DNA of 64,000 nt from a candidate division WOR-1 bacterium RIFOXYB2_FULL_45_9. Its GTDB lineage: Bacteria; Margulisbacteria; WOR-1; O2-12-FULL-45-9; XYB2-FULL-48-7. The stretch lies in NCBI GenBank assembly GCA_001771575.1, contig MEUD01000001.1, positions 603,277 to 667,276 on the forward strand, read 5' to 3'. The position numbers and the translations under genes were made by a program. The notes below the pieces were generated by a model. It was not told the origin of the DNA. It was given only the letters and a program-made list of their open reading frames with translations, and ran no database searches. Shown one piece after another: positions 56,101 to 64,000 of the stretch (within the stretch, counting starts at the first letter, position 1; each line of letters begins with the position of its first letter).

Positions 56101-59100
56101 TCCAGCGATACCGTCAGATCGCGGGAATAGGCAGAGCTCCCATTACCGCGATCCTTCAAAAGGATACTGCCGACCGTCGGCGAAGCAGTATCTATCAGTA
56201 TGCCGTCGCTAACGACATTGCTTTCATCGGAGCTGATGTTCCGCGCTTTAAAATACGCGGTCCGCGAGCCGTCACCGGCGGTAAAGGTATATTCGGTCGT
56301 CGCGGCATAGGTGATCCACCCGGTCGCGTTCTCCGAAAATCCGGCATTCTGCGCGATGTTCATCGCCGCCGGCTCACCGGTCACGCCAAACACTTCCAGG
56401 GAGACAGTCAACTGGTTGGTAATAACCTGGCTGGCAGTGACCCGGTCGGACAGTACGATGAAACCGATCTCCGGCGAAGCGCTCGTGTAGATCGTAAAGT
56501 TCGCCCCGCTCATGTCGCTGGCAAAGAAGCCGACCTGGTCGACCGCTTCAATACTGACACGGGAGCCGGTACTGCTGACGGATGGGATCGTCCAGATGTA
56601 ACCTCCGTCATTAGGCTCCTGGCTGGCAATCAAGGTCCAGCTTTCGCCGGTATCGAGAGAATAGCGGAGAGTGATCGGGCCGGAGCCAAAGCCAACTTCG
56701 TCGGTCGCGATCCAGGTGATCTCATAGGTCGCGCCGCCGGTCAAGTTTTCACCACCGCCGGGCAGGATAAGGGTGACTTCAGGTGTTGTGGAATCGATTG
56801 AAAATACCCCTGATTCTCCGGTCCCGGTATTATGGTAAACGCAATTGTCATTGATGTTGACCCTGATCCTAACCTCACTGCTGGTCAGGCCAATCGGCGT
56901 CGTCCAGGAATATGGCGAAATAACCGCCGCGTCGGCGGTGATCAGATTCGGATAGGTCAAACCGCTGTCGATTGAATAATATATCGCCAGAGAATTTGGT
57001 TGGATCCCTGATTCATCGGTCACTTCAAAAGAAATATCATGGACTGCGTCGCCAGGGAAGACTTCGCCGCTGGCCGGGGCTTCGACCGTAATCAGCGGCG
57101 GCGTGGTATCGGAAATGGTAATAATCACGTTATCGGTTGAATCGTAGCCGATCAACCCGACCCGATTTTCCGCCCCGACTTTGATCCTACCATTAGCTGT
57201 CTCTAAAGTCGCCGGCACCGACCAGGAGTAAGTCCCGTCGTTTGGCTCACTGCTGGCGATCTGAGTCCAGGTTTCGCCGGTGTCGAGTGAATAATACAGG
57301 CTTATCGGGTTGGTCTTGAAGCCGCATTCTTCGGTCGCGACCCATTGGATATCATAAGCAGAGCCGGATGGGATAACTTCGGCGCTTATCGGCCTGGTGA
57401 TCGTCACTTCCGGCGAGGTCGAATCGATGATAAAGGTCACATTCGATTCGTCCGATCCGGTGTTTTGCAGGTCGCCGTTCGCCTGGACAGAGACCCTGAC
57501 CTTGACCTCTGTCGTCGAGATCAGGGGAGTAGTCCACGAATAAGGAGCGGAGACCGATTCCTGGGTAGCGACCGTTATCCAGGCGGTCCCTTCACCGGTC
57601 GTGTAATAAATTCTTGCTGAATCGGCCAAAATCCCTTCCCTGTTGCTGGCGGCAAAGACCACTTCGTAGCTTACTCCGCCGCGCCAATCTTCTCCCCCGT
57701 TGGGAGCTTCGATCGTCACCAAAGGAAGAGACGGATCGGCAAACCAGTCGTAGGCCCCCCGATCGGTCCCGGCCGGTGTCCCGCTCGCCCGGTTGGGTGA
57801 AATGTCTAATAAATGATAGTCGTTTGTTGCCTGGTTCCAAAAGCCGGGCTCAACGGAAATATCACCGATATCGGGAGAGACCCCATCCCAGTTGGTCGCC
57901 CAATTATAAACGTCATTGTAGCTTGGGGTAATAACTGAATCGCCATTCCAAGAAACCCCGGTCGAATACCCACGGCCATACATGATGTTGTTCTTAAACA
58001 GAAGTACACTGGTCAACCCGCCGGTTGAACCGGTACTATAAAAGCCTCTGGAATATTGTGCTCCAGCGATCGTATTCCGATTGATCACGCCAGGTAAGCC
58101 GGAAGGAAAATTATAATTGTGGACCGACAGATTGTAATTAAAACTATTGATCACATTTCGATAAATATTAAGGGCAGAAGGTTTAAAAACGTAAAGCCCG
58201 TAAGAGACGGAGATGCCGGAGGAAATCTCACCGGAGATTAAATTCCCCTCGATCGTCACCATACAAGTGCCGGACCCAAGTGTGCTATTAATTTCGACCG
58301 CTGAAGTATTGTTCTTTATTAAATAAGTAATCTCATTGTGCTTAATATAGTTCTTCCATAAGCCTTGGGAAATAATCCGGCCGGTCAGTTTTACCCCTTC
58401 CAGGGTGGTAAAAGAATGGAGATATATCGTCCCGGTGATCCGATTGTCATTGACCGTCCCAACATCAGTATCCTGAAGAGCTCCCCGAACGTGTCGTTCA
58501 ACTCCAAAATGGAAATTGCTCGCCCATTCGCCATTCCCCGTGGAGTAATTTCCGTTACCGATATTAATATTATGTATCGTGTAACGGTTCGCTTTGCTCA
58601 ACGTCCGCCAGGCGGTCGCCCAGGAAAGGCCGTCTCCTGTCGCGTCACTCCCCTCGCCACTGACAAAGGATTCCAAAATGTACGGCGAATACCCTTCACC
58701 GGTCCCATTATAAGCGCCGATATTGACCCCACCGATCCCGGTCCCAATACATGGCGAATCATAATAAAGCCGGTAATCACCATTCCACGGCTCGACAAAA
58801 CGAGGGTAGAGTGAGATTGTGTTTGATATGCTATAACCGCTACCGCCATAAATATCAATTCCGTTACGCCAGATAAGGTTGGTATCAAACCGCTCTTTCC
58901 CGCCGCTGTAGGGGGCATAAATACCGTACCCTTCAACCGTCCCGTCAAGCGCGGCAGCATAACAAAAGATATTGTTAGTCACTTCAGCGGTGGCATCATC
59001 AAAAGTGTCAACTTCAATCCCGTAAGGGGCATGAACAACAGTGTTTCGATCAATTTTAGAAGTAGCGTTAGTTACACCGGAAGTATCACCATCATTACCA

Positions 59101-62100
59101 TTAAACACACTGAACCCGTCGATTAAGTTCCGATAAAAATGATAACCCTGGCCGCCATTGTCCCATAATCCGCCGGTCAAACCAAACGCGTATCCGCCGG
59201 GGCTCAAGCTGGTATTGAGAATCTCATTAGCTTCGATAGTGATCAGTGATCCCTTGCGCAGAAGGACAGCGTTTATATCTCCACCGGTAATTCGACTGTT
59301 GCGCAGATAACTATTATTTCCACGAATTTGCACAAGCCAATCGCCATAATCGTAAATGCCGTTGATCATTGAGAGTCCCTCAATAGTCGAATTGCGATCG
59401 ATATGCAGGAGATCATAAACGCTTGAATTAGCATTAATTATTGAAACGTCGCGTCCCGCCCCAACAATATGACGGTTATAGCCAAATTTAATCGGGAAGA
59501 CCTCGCCTAACGCGGCGGTATATTGCCCGCCACCGACATTTATTTTCCGCTCGGTATATTTGGCCGCCTGGGTCAGGGTCCGCCACGGGCTCCCAATTGA
59601 GCCATCGCCGGACGTGTCGGCGCCGCCGCCGTCAATATATGATTCGGTACGGTAGGGAGAGCCTGCTTCTCCTGCACCGTCATAAGCCCCAATGTTAACC
59701 CCGCCGTCACCTCTGCCGATACACGGCGAAGTGGAATAAAGCCGAAAATCGTTATTCCAGGGGGCGACAAAATGAGGAGGGGCGCTGATCGCGCCGGTGC
59801 CGGGCAACACCCCTTCTTCATATTCCGTTTCATTCTGCCAGACATTATTATAAGAACAGGTGAAATCAGCCCCACCTGATAGCTTATTGAGCCCCATCGA
59901 CCCATAATCGGTCCCGGAGCTATAATGCCAGGTATAATAAATGTCGCCGTCAAGCCGCGGCTGGTTCATAATAATATTGTTCGTAACATACGCCCCCGCG
60001 GTCGCATAAGAGCTTATTCCATCGTGGTTCATAACCAAAGTATTCCGGTTAATTGTCCCGCCGTAATTTACGCCGCCAATTGTAATACCATCGCCATACT
60101 CTCTAATTTCGTTCTTATAAATATTCCAGCCGCTTATTGAATCGTCAAAATAATTGTAAATGCCAACCCCTCTGCCGGCCGGTTTATTATAAGAGATCTC
60201 CTCGGCGGAATTAACTATAATATTGCCGCTGATATAAGAATAATCGTCGCAAACTGAAAGGGCGGTATCCCGGGTTTGCGTAGTAAACCGGTTGTTTATG
60301 ACTGAAGCATATTTCCCATTTACCACAATAGTCCCGCCAAAAGAGAGATATACCGTTCCCCAGAACGGCGACCAACCGTAAAGAGCACTCCCCCCTTCTC
60401 CCAACGCGTACAGGTGCATTCCTTCAACAGTTGTGTAGCTCCCCATGGTAAAGGCGGCGGTGTTGGCCAACGCCTCTATTGTCACTGTGTCGCGGCTGGC
60501 GCCGGAAATATGCATCCCCTGACGCAAATTGATCGGGGTGATATCTCCGGCCGCCTGGTTGTAGGTCCCGGCCAGGACATTAATTTTGGTAAGGGTAAAC
60601 CGGAGAGCTTTGCTGATGCTCCGCCAAGGGCTCCCAATCGAACCGTCACCGGTCGTATCATTGCCGCCCCCGCTGACATAGGAATAATATTGATATGGCG
60701 ACCCCGGGAGTCCGGCTCCATCATAGGCGCCAATGTTCACTCCCCCCTCCCCCTGGGCGATACAGGGGGAAGTCCAGGTCCCGGTCGACGCGTAGAGGCG
60801 AAAATCCTGGATATCATAATCAACAAACCCTGGACATTCAGACCTATTGGTCGCCCCATAAGAAAACAACCCGCCATAATTTGCCCCGTTGTTCCAGATA
60901 TCATTGTAGCCATTGATCAGACCGGCTCCGCCATTTAATCCAATGCTATCGCTGGCGGCGACCGCGTCGAGCGACGGCTGGTTGACCATGATATTATTTA
61001 TAACCGTTCCGGCAACAGCGTAAACGCCGTACCTAAATCTAACGATCGTGTTGCGATTAATATAAGCGTTCGCCGCCCTGACACCGTAATTGGTATAACC
61101 ATAGATCGCCGTGGTCTGACGGTAAATGGTATTCCCCTCGATCGTCGCGTATCCCGGACTGGCCAGCACGCCGTAGGTATAACCTTCGGCATTAATAATA
61201 TTCCGCGCCAGGGTAACTCCCTCAAATGAGGTCGTCACCACCGCCGTCCCGCCATTCCCCTTCAGGAAGAAGCCCTCCAGCCAGGCGGACGATTCCAGGC
61301 TGACTGCCGCGCCGGAGCTCCCGCTCTCTTCGATCGTCGCCTGTCCGGTAACCGTCGAATAGACGCTCCTGCCGGAGATGGTGATCGGGAAAATTTCTCC
61401 CGCGGCGGCGTTATAAGTCCCCGGAGCGGCATAGGCCGGTTTGCCGCTCGCCGCCGCGGTCGCCGCGTAAGTTAAGGTCTTAAAAGGCCCGTTCAGTCCG
61501 CTCCCAACCTCCGAAGTCAAACCGTTGTAACTGTTACTCCCGGTAGTCGGATTGACGTAATACGCCGCTTCCGGAGTAACCGCGAAGGTCCCTGATTCCT
61601 CGGTCACCACATTGCTCCTGGTGGCGACGATCTTGACCCTGGCGGTCTCGGTCGCGACTTCGGTGACAAACCAGGGGAAAATATTATCGTCCGCTTCGCC
61701 TGTTACCAGATCGGTATAGGTCGCTCCGTTATCAAACGAATAATAGATATCAATTCGGTCGGCGGTCCCCGGAGAAGCTTCCCAGGTAATATTATGCCAG
61801 GTCCCTCTCTGCCAGATGTTCCCGGCAAGAGGAGCGCCAATGGTCAGGGAGATCGGGTGATCGTAGTAATAAGCTCCCATATCGGCCCGGGTCGTGTCGG
61901 GATCGTTGTACTGCGGATCGGGGTCGCCGGTATCGATACAAGTGGATGCCGCCTGCAAATGATAATCATCGCCGCCGGCATCGACAAAAAGCGGATCGTC
62001 AAAGATCGTCCCGGTCCCGCCGCCGACCGTCCCTTCATAAGTAACGTCAACGGCATACAGGTCGTTATAAGTAGAATTGACGGTCCCGCCGGTCTGGACG

Positions 62101-64000
62101 ATAGCTTTGACCGTTTCCGGAGTAGAGTAGCCGCCGACGCTCCCCGCGATGATCGTGTTCAAAATATTGGCATTAACCGCCGATCTGACCCCGACATTGC
62201 TCTTGGCGATAGTGTTCTTATTAATGGTAAATGTCCCGCCGGCGACGCAGTTGATGCCGCCTTCGAGCGGGTCATAATAATTACGGATCTCGTTCAAGTA
62301 GATATTGCCATCGCCATTTAAGTAGAGCCCGGCTTTTGAACCGCCGTCAAGCCCCATGATCTTATTGTTCCGGGCGATAAAGTTGGTACAGGCCCCCGCC
62401 TGGTAGACACCGTAGTTGGCGGTAATGGTATTCCCCTCAACGGTGATGCTGTCGCCGCCGTCCAGATAAATGCCGTCGCTCCCCGAAGAGTGGTTGGTAA
62501 TTATGTTGGCGTTAAAGTTGATGTAATTGGCTCCGCCGGCGACGGATATTGTCCGGTGCCCTTCGGAGCTTATCGTGTTGCTGAAGACCCGGCAGTTATC
62601 GCCACCCGATGTAATATGCAGAGCGCGGGCGCTCCCAGCCGCCGCGCTTAGGAGGAGCTGGTTATTGTAGAGCCTGGCGCTCGCTCCGGTCACCCTGACA
62701 CCGGCATAGTCCCCAGTCGCGGCGCTTCTAACGACAAACCCTTCCAGGGTCCCCCCCGCTTCAAGAGATACTCCGTCAACCTCAAGGCCTCCGGTATCAA
62801 TTTCAGTGGTCCCGGTCCCGGAGAAGATCCGGCCATTAATAATGATCGGGAACGATTCCCCATTGTCGACGCTGAAGTTCCCTCTGGCAATAACCGTCGC
62901 GCCAGTCACATCCTGGGTCCCGGCAAAGGAGAGTGTTTTCCAGGGACCGTTATTACCGGAGACTTCGGTCGTCAGCCCGTTATAATTATTGTCACCGGTT
63001 ATCGGATCAACATAATAATATGTCGCCGGGGTGATGGTAAAGTTGCCGTCCGATTCATCGGTCGACAACCCGCTCAGGACACTAACTCCTTCAACCTTTA
63101 CCCTGGCCTGGTTTGTATAGGTACTGTCGACCAGCCAGGGATAGTTCCCGTCGTCGGCTTCGTTGGTAATGATCTGCCGATAGCTTGCCCCGCCATCCCG
63201 GGACAAATACAAATTGATCGAGGTCGGGAACCCGCTCGATTGCCAGGTAATGTTCCGGGCGCTCCCCGCCTGCCAGACTTCGCCGCTGACCGGAGCGATC
63301 ACCCTAACGCTAAAGTTATAGTCATACGCCCCGCGGTCAATCCCTGCCCCTTCCGGCGTGCCGGTGTCGATACAGGGGGAATCAGGCTGGAGGTAATAGT
63401 TTTGAGCGGTGGGGTTGTAAAATTTAGGATCAATAGTATTGTCGCCGCTTCCGGCGGTCACGTTATAGTAATTGGTATCATTGGCATAAAAAGTGTTGTA
63501 CCTGGAAGTAACCTGATTTGTATAGGTGCTGTATATTCCATAGGTCCCGCTGGCAGAATAGCCGCCAACCTCTGACGCGATAATGTTGTTGGTCAAATTA
63601 GCATAAGCGCTATTGGCCCTGATCCCGCGATTGTTGCCGACCACGGTATTTTTATCAACTTGAAAGTTAGTGCCGGTCGAATAATAAAGATATATTCCAC
63701 CATAGGATGAATTTTGGTAACCGCGCACCTCATTAGAAGAAATCGTTCCGTTACCCGAAAAATACATCCCGGCATAGGTCGAGGTCCCTGGATGGGTCGC
63801 CGTAATTTTGTTGCGGCTGATCGTTATCCCCCGCAGGTAATTGGGATAATAAGAATAAATCCCGTAATCAGCGGTAATTGTATTCCCTTCGATGGTAATA
63901 CCGTAAATATCATTGGTAGAAGCTTGATAGAAGATAATCCCGTTGCTGTACCAATTCGAATATAAAGTATTATCCCTGATATAGGTCAGCGGATAATAAT
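53154..64000 (-). CDS. Giant surface protein: beta-helix modules, Ig-like repeats, FlgD/type-9-like C-terminal domain (N-terminus outside window)
   Basis: More than 3600 residues; the frame is open to the right edge, so the start and signal peptide lie outside. Order in the protein: six right-handed beta-helix modules (about 63998-57735), most opening with a DUF1565-type motif (YYVDPITGDNNYNG, YVSGGGNDTTGDGS) and closing with SPCI..G....GAYD; Ig-like domains between the first modules (63320-63030 and 61850-61570); four W..GG..Y-type Ig domains (57735-56480); seven 98-residue repeats (56447-54410); two further Ig domains; a domain with RPKFEVTLTDN; and a C-terminal domain from VFPMPFSS with YLSGTNGGKAGFNQV and NGIYVIRV. 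It is probably an adhesin or surface-layer fibre. The barrel-SLH gene follows directly. Confidence 0.85.
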   Translation of the reverse strand, partial: YYPLTYIRDNTLYSNWYSNGIIFYQASTNDIYGITIEGNTITADYGIYSYYPNYLRGITISRNKITATHPGTSTYAGMYFSGNGTISSNEVRGYQNSSYGGIYLYYSTGTNFQVDKNTVVGNNRGIRANSAYANLTNNIIASEVGGYSASGTYGIYSTYTNQVTSRYNTFYANDTNYYNVTAGSGDNTIDPKFYNPTAQNYYLQPDSPCIDTGTPEGAGIDRGAYDYNFSVRVIAPVSGEVWQAGSARNITWQSSGFPTSINLYLSRDGGASYRQIITNEADDGNYPWLVDSTYTNQARVKVEGVSVLSGLSTDESDGNFTITPATYYYVDPITGDNNYNGLTTEVSGNNGPWKTLSFAGTQDVTGATVIARGNFSVDNGESFPIIINGRIFSGTGTTEIDTGGLEVDGVSLEAGGTLEGFVVRSAATGDYAGVRVTGASARLYNNQLLLSAAAGSARALHITSGGDNCRVFSNTISSEGHRTISVAGGANYINFNANIITNHSSGSDGIYLDGGDSITVEGNTITANYGVYQAGACTNFIARNNKIMGLDGGSKAGLYLNGDGNIYLNEIRNYYDPLEGGINCVAGGTFTINKNTIAKSNVGVRSAVNANILNTIIAGSVGGYSTPETVKAIVQTGGTVNSTYNDLYAVDVTYEGTVGGGTGTIFDDPLFVDAGGDDYHLQAASTCIDTGDPDPQYNDPDTTRADMGAYYYDHPISLTIGAPLAGNIWQRGTWHNITWEASPGTADRIDIYYSFDNGATYTDLVTGEADDNIFPWFVTEVATETARVKIVATRSNVVTEESGTFAVTPEAAYYVNPTTGSNSYNGLTSEVGSGLNGPFKTLTYAATAAASGKPAYAAPGTYNAAAGEIFPITISGRSVYSTVTGQATIEESGSSGAAVSLESSAWLEGFFLKGNGGTAVVTTSFEGVTLARNIINAEGYTYGVLASPGYATIEGNTIYRQTTAIYGYTNYGVRAANAYINRNTIVRFRYGVYAVAGTVINNIMVNQPSLDAVAASDSIGLNGGAGLINGYNDIWNNGANYGGLFSYGATNRSECPGFVDYDIQDFRLYASTGTWTSPCIAQGEGGVNIGAYDGAGLPGSPYQYYSYVSGGGNDTTGDGSIGSPWRSISKALRFTLTKINVLAGTYNQAAGDITPINLRQGMHISGASRDTVTIEALANTAAFTMGSYTTVEGMHLYALGEGGSALYGWSPFWGTVYLSFGGTIVVNGKYASVINNRFTTQTRDTALSVCDDYSYISGNIIVNSAEEISYNKPAGRGVGIYNYFDDSISGWNIYKNEIREYGDGITIGGVNYGGTINRNTLVMNHDGISSYATAGAYVTNNIIMNQPRLDGDIYYTWHYSSGTDYGSMGLNKLSGGADFTCSYNNVWQNETEYEEGVLPGTGAISAPPHFVAPWNNDFRLYSTSPCIGRGDGGVNIGAYDGAGEAGSPYRTESYIDGGGADTSGDGSIGSPWRTLTQAAKYTERKINVGGGQYTAALGEVFPIKFGYNRHIVGAGRDVSIINANSSVYDLLHIDRNSTIEGLSMINGIYDYGDWLVQIRGNNSYLRNSRITGGDINAVLLRKGSLITIEANEILNTSLSPGGYAFGLTGGLWDNGGQGYHFYRNLIDGFSVFNGNDGDTSGVTNATSKIDRNTVVHAPYGIEVDTFDDATAEVTNNIFCYAAALDGTVEGYGIYAPYSGGKERFDTNLIWRNGIDIYGGSGYSISNTISLYPRFVEPWNGDYRLYYDSPCIGTGIGGVNIGAYNGTGEGYSPYILESFVSGEGSDATGDGLSWATAWRTLSKANRYTIHNINIGNGNYSTGNGEWASNFHFGVERHVRGALQDTDVGTVNDNRITGTIYLHSFTTLEGVKLTGRIISQGLWKNYIKHNEITYLIKNNTSAVEINSTLGSGTCMVTIEGNLISGEISSGISVSYGLYVFKPSALNIYRNVINSFNYNLSVHNYNFPSGLPGVINRNTIAGAQYSRGFYSTGSTGGLTSVLLFKNNIMYGRGYSTGVSWNGDSVITPSYNDVYNWATNWDGVSPDIGDISVEPGFWNQATNDYHLLDISPNRASGTPAGTDRGAYDWFADPSLPLVTIEAPNGGEDWRGGVSYEVVFAASNREGILADSARIYYTTGEGTAWITVATQESVSAPYSWTTPLISTTEVKVRVSVQANGDLQNTGSDESNVTFIIDSTSPEVTITRPISAEVIPSGSAYDIQWVATEECGFKTNPISLYYSLDTGETWTQIASSEPNDGTYSWSVPATLETANGRIKVGAENRVGLIGYDSTDNVIITISDTTPPLITVEAPASGEVFPGDAVHDISFEVTDESGIQPNSLAIYYSIDSGLTYPNLITADAAVISPYSWTTPIGLTSSEVRIRVNINDNCVYHNTGTGESGVFSIDSTTPEVTLILPGGGENLTGGATYEITWIATDEVGFGSGPITLRYSLDTGESWTLIASQEPNDGGYIWTIPSVSSTGSRVSIEAVDQVGFFASDMSGANFTIYTSASPEIGFIVLSDRVTASQVITNQLTVSLEVFGVTGEPAAMNIAQNAGFSENATGWITYAATTEYTFTAGDGSRTAYFKARNISSDESNVVSDGILIDTASPTVGSILLKDRGNGSSAYSRDLTVSLEAFGVSADAVSMRIAQDAGFTDNSTGWITYLATTEYTFTAGDGSRTAYYQVRDTASNESNIVSDSITIDTTTPEVDHITLFDRTTGSTVQTNKLTVSLEAFGVSADAVSMRIAQDAGFTDNSTGWITYLATTEYTFTAGDGSRTAYYQVRDAASNESAAVNDSIQVDATSPEVDHITLSDRQTGSIVFSRDLTVSLEAFGVSADAVSMRIAQDAGFTDNSTGWITYLATTEYTFTAGDGSRTAYYQVRDAVSNESQVISDAILIDTASPTVGSILLKDRVTGNPAYSSSLTVSLEASGVSADAVAMLIAQDAAFTENSTGWITYLANTQYTFTAGEGSRTVYYKVRDAASNESNTVNDGITIDTVSPEVDHITLFDRITGSPVYSSASLVTLEAFGVSADAVSMLIARDAAFTLGSTGWIAYRSSYDFTLAAGEGTREAHYKVRDSASNESAVVTDSIIVNFGPAAPTVLLKDRTSGSTVYSKELIVSIEVTAADPDVVLMRLSGNNLFDGSGNDTGWVTYETASQFTLTAGDGSRTVYAKVMDVASSESAVGSDSIIIDTAGPVPPSLITPASGSSINDNQPTFVWNVAVDPTSGVARYEITVDGTIAATLGAVTTHTLTGTLTDAAHSWSVRAEDNAGNWGAASLTWGFTVDTSLPAVSVIAPSTGAIVSGSAYTILWTATDSAGFGPTPITISLSVNGGSSWSAIAAGIANSGSYNWTLPALYSDNAMIRVEAVDLAGNTGSGTSGVFTLGEEQTYVPVAYVKTDQSLPKIHVTIAGVTLESGDYISKRPKFEVTLTDNIAIDQSYRKFSLDGVELATTVVEATVNRLKFSAEPTEDLADESVKTHSLAAEGRDRSNGYAGLTIDNLKVAVAGGAVGVVGGKTTVFPMPFSSSMDKSFGVSYNLTKDAQVQIMLISGGGQQVITRLYLSGTNGGKAGFNQVKIEAARDDTGSRLSNGIYVIRVIGDYNPIGKAYLVVYN
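54410..56447 (-). repeat. Seven tandem 294-bp repeats in the giant surface gene
   Basis: Units begin at 56447, 56153, 55859, 55565, 55271, 54977 and 54686 (minus strand), each starting with an Asp-Arg codon pair. Units 2, 3 and 4 are almost identical in DNA over about 150 bases (for example the block starting at 55381 recurs at 55675 and 55969), while units 1, 6 and 7 have diverged. Each unit encodes a 98-residue domain with the core LTVSLEAFGVSADAVSM, TGWITY and SRTAYYQVRD. Confidence 0.92.

Noticed and set aside
54410-56447. CRISPR-like repetitive array
   Set aside because: The repeats are 294 bases, contiguous, in frame and protein-coding, with no spacers.
55578-56801. Plus-strand open frame of 407 codons opposite the giant surface gene
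   Set aside because: It arises because the 294-bp repeats lack stops in that frame; the translation is arginine- and glycine-rich with no domain, and the minus strand carries a clear repeat protein.

Overview
This window reads as chromosomal DNA of a diderm (outer-membrane) bacterium from an uncultivated lineage. It has several PorV/FadL-like outer-membrane barrels with signal peptides, a complete bacterial housekeeping set, peptidoglycan enzymes (MurE, FemX-like, Alr, Amj) and S-layer-homology (SLH) domains attached to barrels. The mix is most like candidate phyla near Margulisbacteria/WOR-1 (Saganbacteria); that placement is inference. Base composition is moderate, genes are very densely packed, and there are no rRNA, tRNA, CRISPR or insertion-sequence features. 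No stretch of 300 bases lacks a gene.

Layout. 1-2.8 kb: end of hisG, then an acyl carrier protein, acyl-CoA ligase and Yip1 protein on the minus strand. 2.9-6.8 kb: plus-strand operon of an outer-membrane barrel, a metallo-beta-lactamase-fold protein and an alanine-dehydrogenase-family enzyme. 6.8-9.3 kb: femX-like and murE. 9.3-9.9 kb: glutamine amidotransferase. 9.9-23.3 kb: one long minus-strand array, transcribed as dapA, metallophosphatase, HExxH protein, PHP phosphoesterase, alr, dnaX, asd, methyltransferase, K+ channel, DUF2148, cysE, cysS, MFS, serS and a small gene. It joins diaminopimelate/D-alanine supply with cysteine synthesis and tRNA charging. 23.4-28 kb: uvrB, an unknown protein, a PPP-type phosphatase and coaE. 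28-34.5 kb: three surface proteins. 34.5-40 kb: comEC, comEA, lytic transglycosylase and purL. 40-41.7 kb: a transglutaminase-like protein. 41.7-47.8 kb: purA, queC, amj, ribF, rpsO and pnp. 47.9-49.1 kb: a propeller lipoprotein. 49.1-50.9 kb: aspS. 50.9-64 kb: a second barrel-SLH protein and a giant repeat-rich surface protein that runs off the right edge.

The most interesting pattern is a two-gene module seen twice. A large secreted protein ending in a FlgD/type-9-like C-terminal domain (29957-32554; 53154-64000) is followed directly, with 4-bp overlap or 1-bp gap, by a PorV-like barrel fused at its C-terminus to SLH repeats (32551-34515; 50921-53152). In type 9 secretion PorV binds such C-terminal domains. 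Here the PorV-like barrel itself carries a cell-wall anchor, which suggests an undescribed display or retention system for surface proteins.

Two further genome-wide habits show. Many genes have near-consensus sigma70-type promoters whose -10 box lies only 6-12 bases before the start codon (leaderless or nearly so). Short repeat elements (degenerate heptanucleotide tandem repeats and palindromes) sit in frame inside conserved protein-coding genes (coaE, murE, a phosphatase signal peptide, the acyl carrier protein tail).
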